A DNA stretch of 64,000 bases from Candidatus Eremiobacteraceae bacterium (GTDB taxonomy: Bacteria > Vulcanimicrobiota > Vulcanimicrobiia > Eremiobacterales > Eremiobacteraceae), in assembly GCA_035295225.1 (NCBI GenBank), contig DATGJI010000045.1, positions 1 through 64,000 on the forward strand, written 5' to 3'. Positions 62,801-64,000 of this stretch are shown here, one piece after another. Numbering within the stretch: position 1 is the first letter of the stretch; every line of letters starts with the position of its first letter. Below the pieces are notes generated by a model that was not told the DNA's origin, ran no database searches, and saw only the letters and a program-made list of their open reading frames with translations. A program made the translations under genes and the position numbers.

Positions 62801-64000
62801 TCTCGTTCGCAGCTGCGCTGCTCCTGTCTGTCTCTGCGCCGTCGCCGACCGTGCAACAGCCGGCCCCGTGGCACGACTGGACGGAAGCGCGGCCCATCGA
62901 TGTGCCGTCGCTTCGCGCGCCGGCGCTCGTCAGGCTGGCGCTTCCCAGCGATGTTTACGGCCAGAGCCGCACCGATCTTGCGGACTTGCGGGTGATCGAC
63001 GCGCGCGGCGCGCAACAACCGTTTGCGATCGATCAGGCCCTCGTAGCCTCCGCGCGTTCGTGGCAGGACGCTTCGCTGAGCGAGCAAGGTTTTGTGCCCG
63101 GGAAATATTCGCAAGCGGTGGCCGACGTCGGCATCGGACGGACGATGCACGACCTGCTCACGATCGAGACGACCGCTGACGAGTTTTCGACGTGGGTCGA
63201 GGTCGCCGCGAGCGATGACGAGTCCACCTGGCGTATCGTGCGCGCGCGGGCGCCGATCTTCCGCTTCACGTCTGACGGATTCGCGGGCTCGCTCGATGTC
63301 GGCTTTGCGCCGACGCGGGCTAGGTGGTTGCGCGTCCGCGTTCTTGACGCGGCGACCGACTTTCCGATCACCGGCTGCCGCGTCGCGGAGGCAGTACGTA
63401 TCGTCCCCGATTGGGTCGCCGCCGCGGCAGACATTCCGCCCGATCCGGCCGCGCCGCCGAAACAGACCCGGCTGACCGTGGACCTCGGGATCGCTCGGGT
63501 GCCCGTGTCGGATGTCCGCTTTCGTGTCGGGACTGCAGCTTTTGATCGCGCTGTTGCCGTCGTCGCAAGTTCGGACGGCTCGAACTGGGCCGACGTCTAC
63601 GATGGTGAGATCTATCGCGATTCGCAAGGCGGCTCGTCGCTGGAGTTCAACTTCCCCGAAGCGCGCGGCAGGTACTGGCGGCTCATCATCTACAACCGCG
63701 ACGATGCGCCGCTGCAATCGCTCCGAGCGACGCTCCTCGCGACGCCGCGCTACGTCACGTTTCTGGCGAGGCCGAATGTCCACTATCGGCTCATATTCGG
63801 CAACGCGCATGCGATCGCGCCGAGTTATGATTTCTCCGTTTCGACGTCCGCCGACGAGCGCGCACACGCCCAGCTCGCGCTGTTGGGGCGACTGGGCAAC
63901 GCGATGAACCCGATCGCCCCAATCATCGCGCACCCATGGACGGAAAGTCACGCCGGCATTTTGTGGGCCGCGCTTATTCTCGCAGTCGCGGTCTTAGGCT
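62797..64000 (+). CDS. DUF3999-like protein, C-terminus cut by window end
   Basis: The first 401 codons are visible. Signal peptide (ISFAAALLLSVSAP) then a beta-rich extracytoplasmic region with repeated Trp/Arg-Leu-hydrophobic units (WLRVRVLDAA, YWRLIIYNRDD), and a hydrophobic helix at the very end (LWAALILAVAVLG). This fits DUF3999 proteins, which pair with DUF2339 in an operon. Function unknown. It ends outside the window. Confidence 0.8.
   Translation, partial: MISFAAALLLSVSAPSPTVQQPAPWHDWTEARPIDVPSLRAPALVRLALPSDVYGQSRTDLADLRVIDARGAQQPFAIDQALVASARSWQDASLSEQGFVPGKYSQAVADVGIGRTMHDLLTIETTADEFSTWVEVAASDDESTWRIVRARAPIFRFTSDGFAGSLDVGFAPTRARWLRVRVLDAATDFPITGCRVAEAVRIVPDWVAAAADIPPDPAAPPKQTRLTVDLGIARVPVSDVRFRVGTAAFDRAVAVVASSDGSNWADVYDGEIYRDSQGGSSLEFNFPEARGRYWRLIIYNRDDAPLQSLRATLLATPRYVTFLARPNVHYRLIFGNAHAIAPSYDFSVSTSADERAHAQLALLGRLGNAMNPIAPIIAHPWTESHAGILWAALILAVAVLG

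Overview
The window looks like chromosomal DNA from a GC-rich diderm bacterium. Outer-membrane functions are clear: two large TonB-dependent receptor-like proteins, a CBM9-like/DUF5916 barrel protein, an RND pump and many lipoproteins. The mix of short lipoproteins and beta-propellers, duplicated cyclase/STAND-ATPase regulators, an S53 peptidase, several VOC proteins and palindromic intergenic repeats recalls uncultured soil lineages such as Candidatus Eremiobacterota (WPS-2/Vulcanimicrobiota). That placement is an impression, not a measurement. I see no phage, IS transposase, CRISPR array or rRNA. One tRNA is present, an initiator tRNA-fMet.

Layout. 1-5.3 kb: a truncated M48 metalloprotease, an amidase coupled to a small signal-peptide protein, and acetyl-CoA synthetase. 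5.3-8.0 kb: a DtxR-family regulator translationally coupled to a multicopper oxidase fused to a ZIP metal transporter, with a DtxR-type palindrome upstream. 8.0-12.2 kb: Ogt-type DNA repair, a secreted HD protein and a large LuxR-type (LAL) regulator. 12.2-19 kb: a DUF5916 outer-membrane protein, an NHL propeller, three small envelope proteins (one with a SIMPL domain) and adenosine deaminase. 19-25.7 kb: tRNA-fMet, VOC proteins (one frameshifted), an NHL lipoprotein, an orphan pair of Dpp-like permeases, and a divergent TetR/MFS pair. 25.8-40.6 kb: two paralogous adenylate-cyclase/STAND-ATPase/TPR proteins, each followed on the same strand by an exported protein (a TonB receptor or a sedolisin). 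40.7-48.2 kb: a two-domain multicopper oxidase, a PAS/GAF/GGDEF/EAL protein, an SDR, and a second metal operon (DtxR, NRAMP-like transporter and an unannotated 45-aa membrane protein). 48.3-64 kb: a palindromic tandem repeat, an AKR/PLP-decarboxylase pair, an RND pump coupled to an MFS-PlsC fusion, a second TonB receptor, and a DUF2339/DUF3999 pair cut by the window end.

Themes. Two separate DtxR-plus-metal-transporter operons and two multicopper oxidases point to tight transition-metal control. The MCO-ZIP fusion is the most unusual architecture here. The RND/MFS-PlsC/TonB block looks like an envelope lipid-handling and uptake unit. Two families of short palindromes (a GGCCGAC-N4-GTCGGCC core, and GTAG-flanked hairpins) lie between genes. 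One copy has become part of a coding sequence, and another supplies a stop codon.
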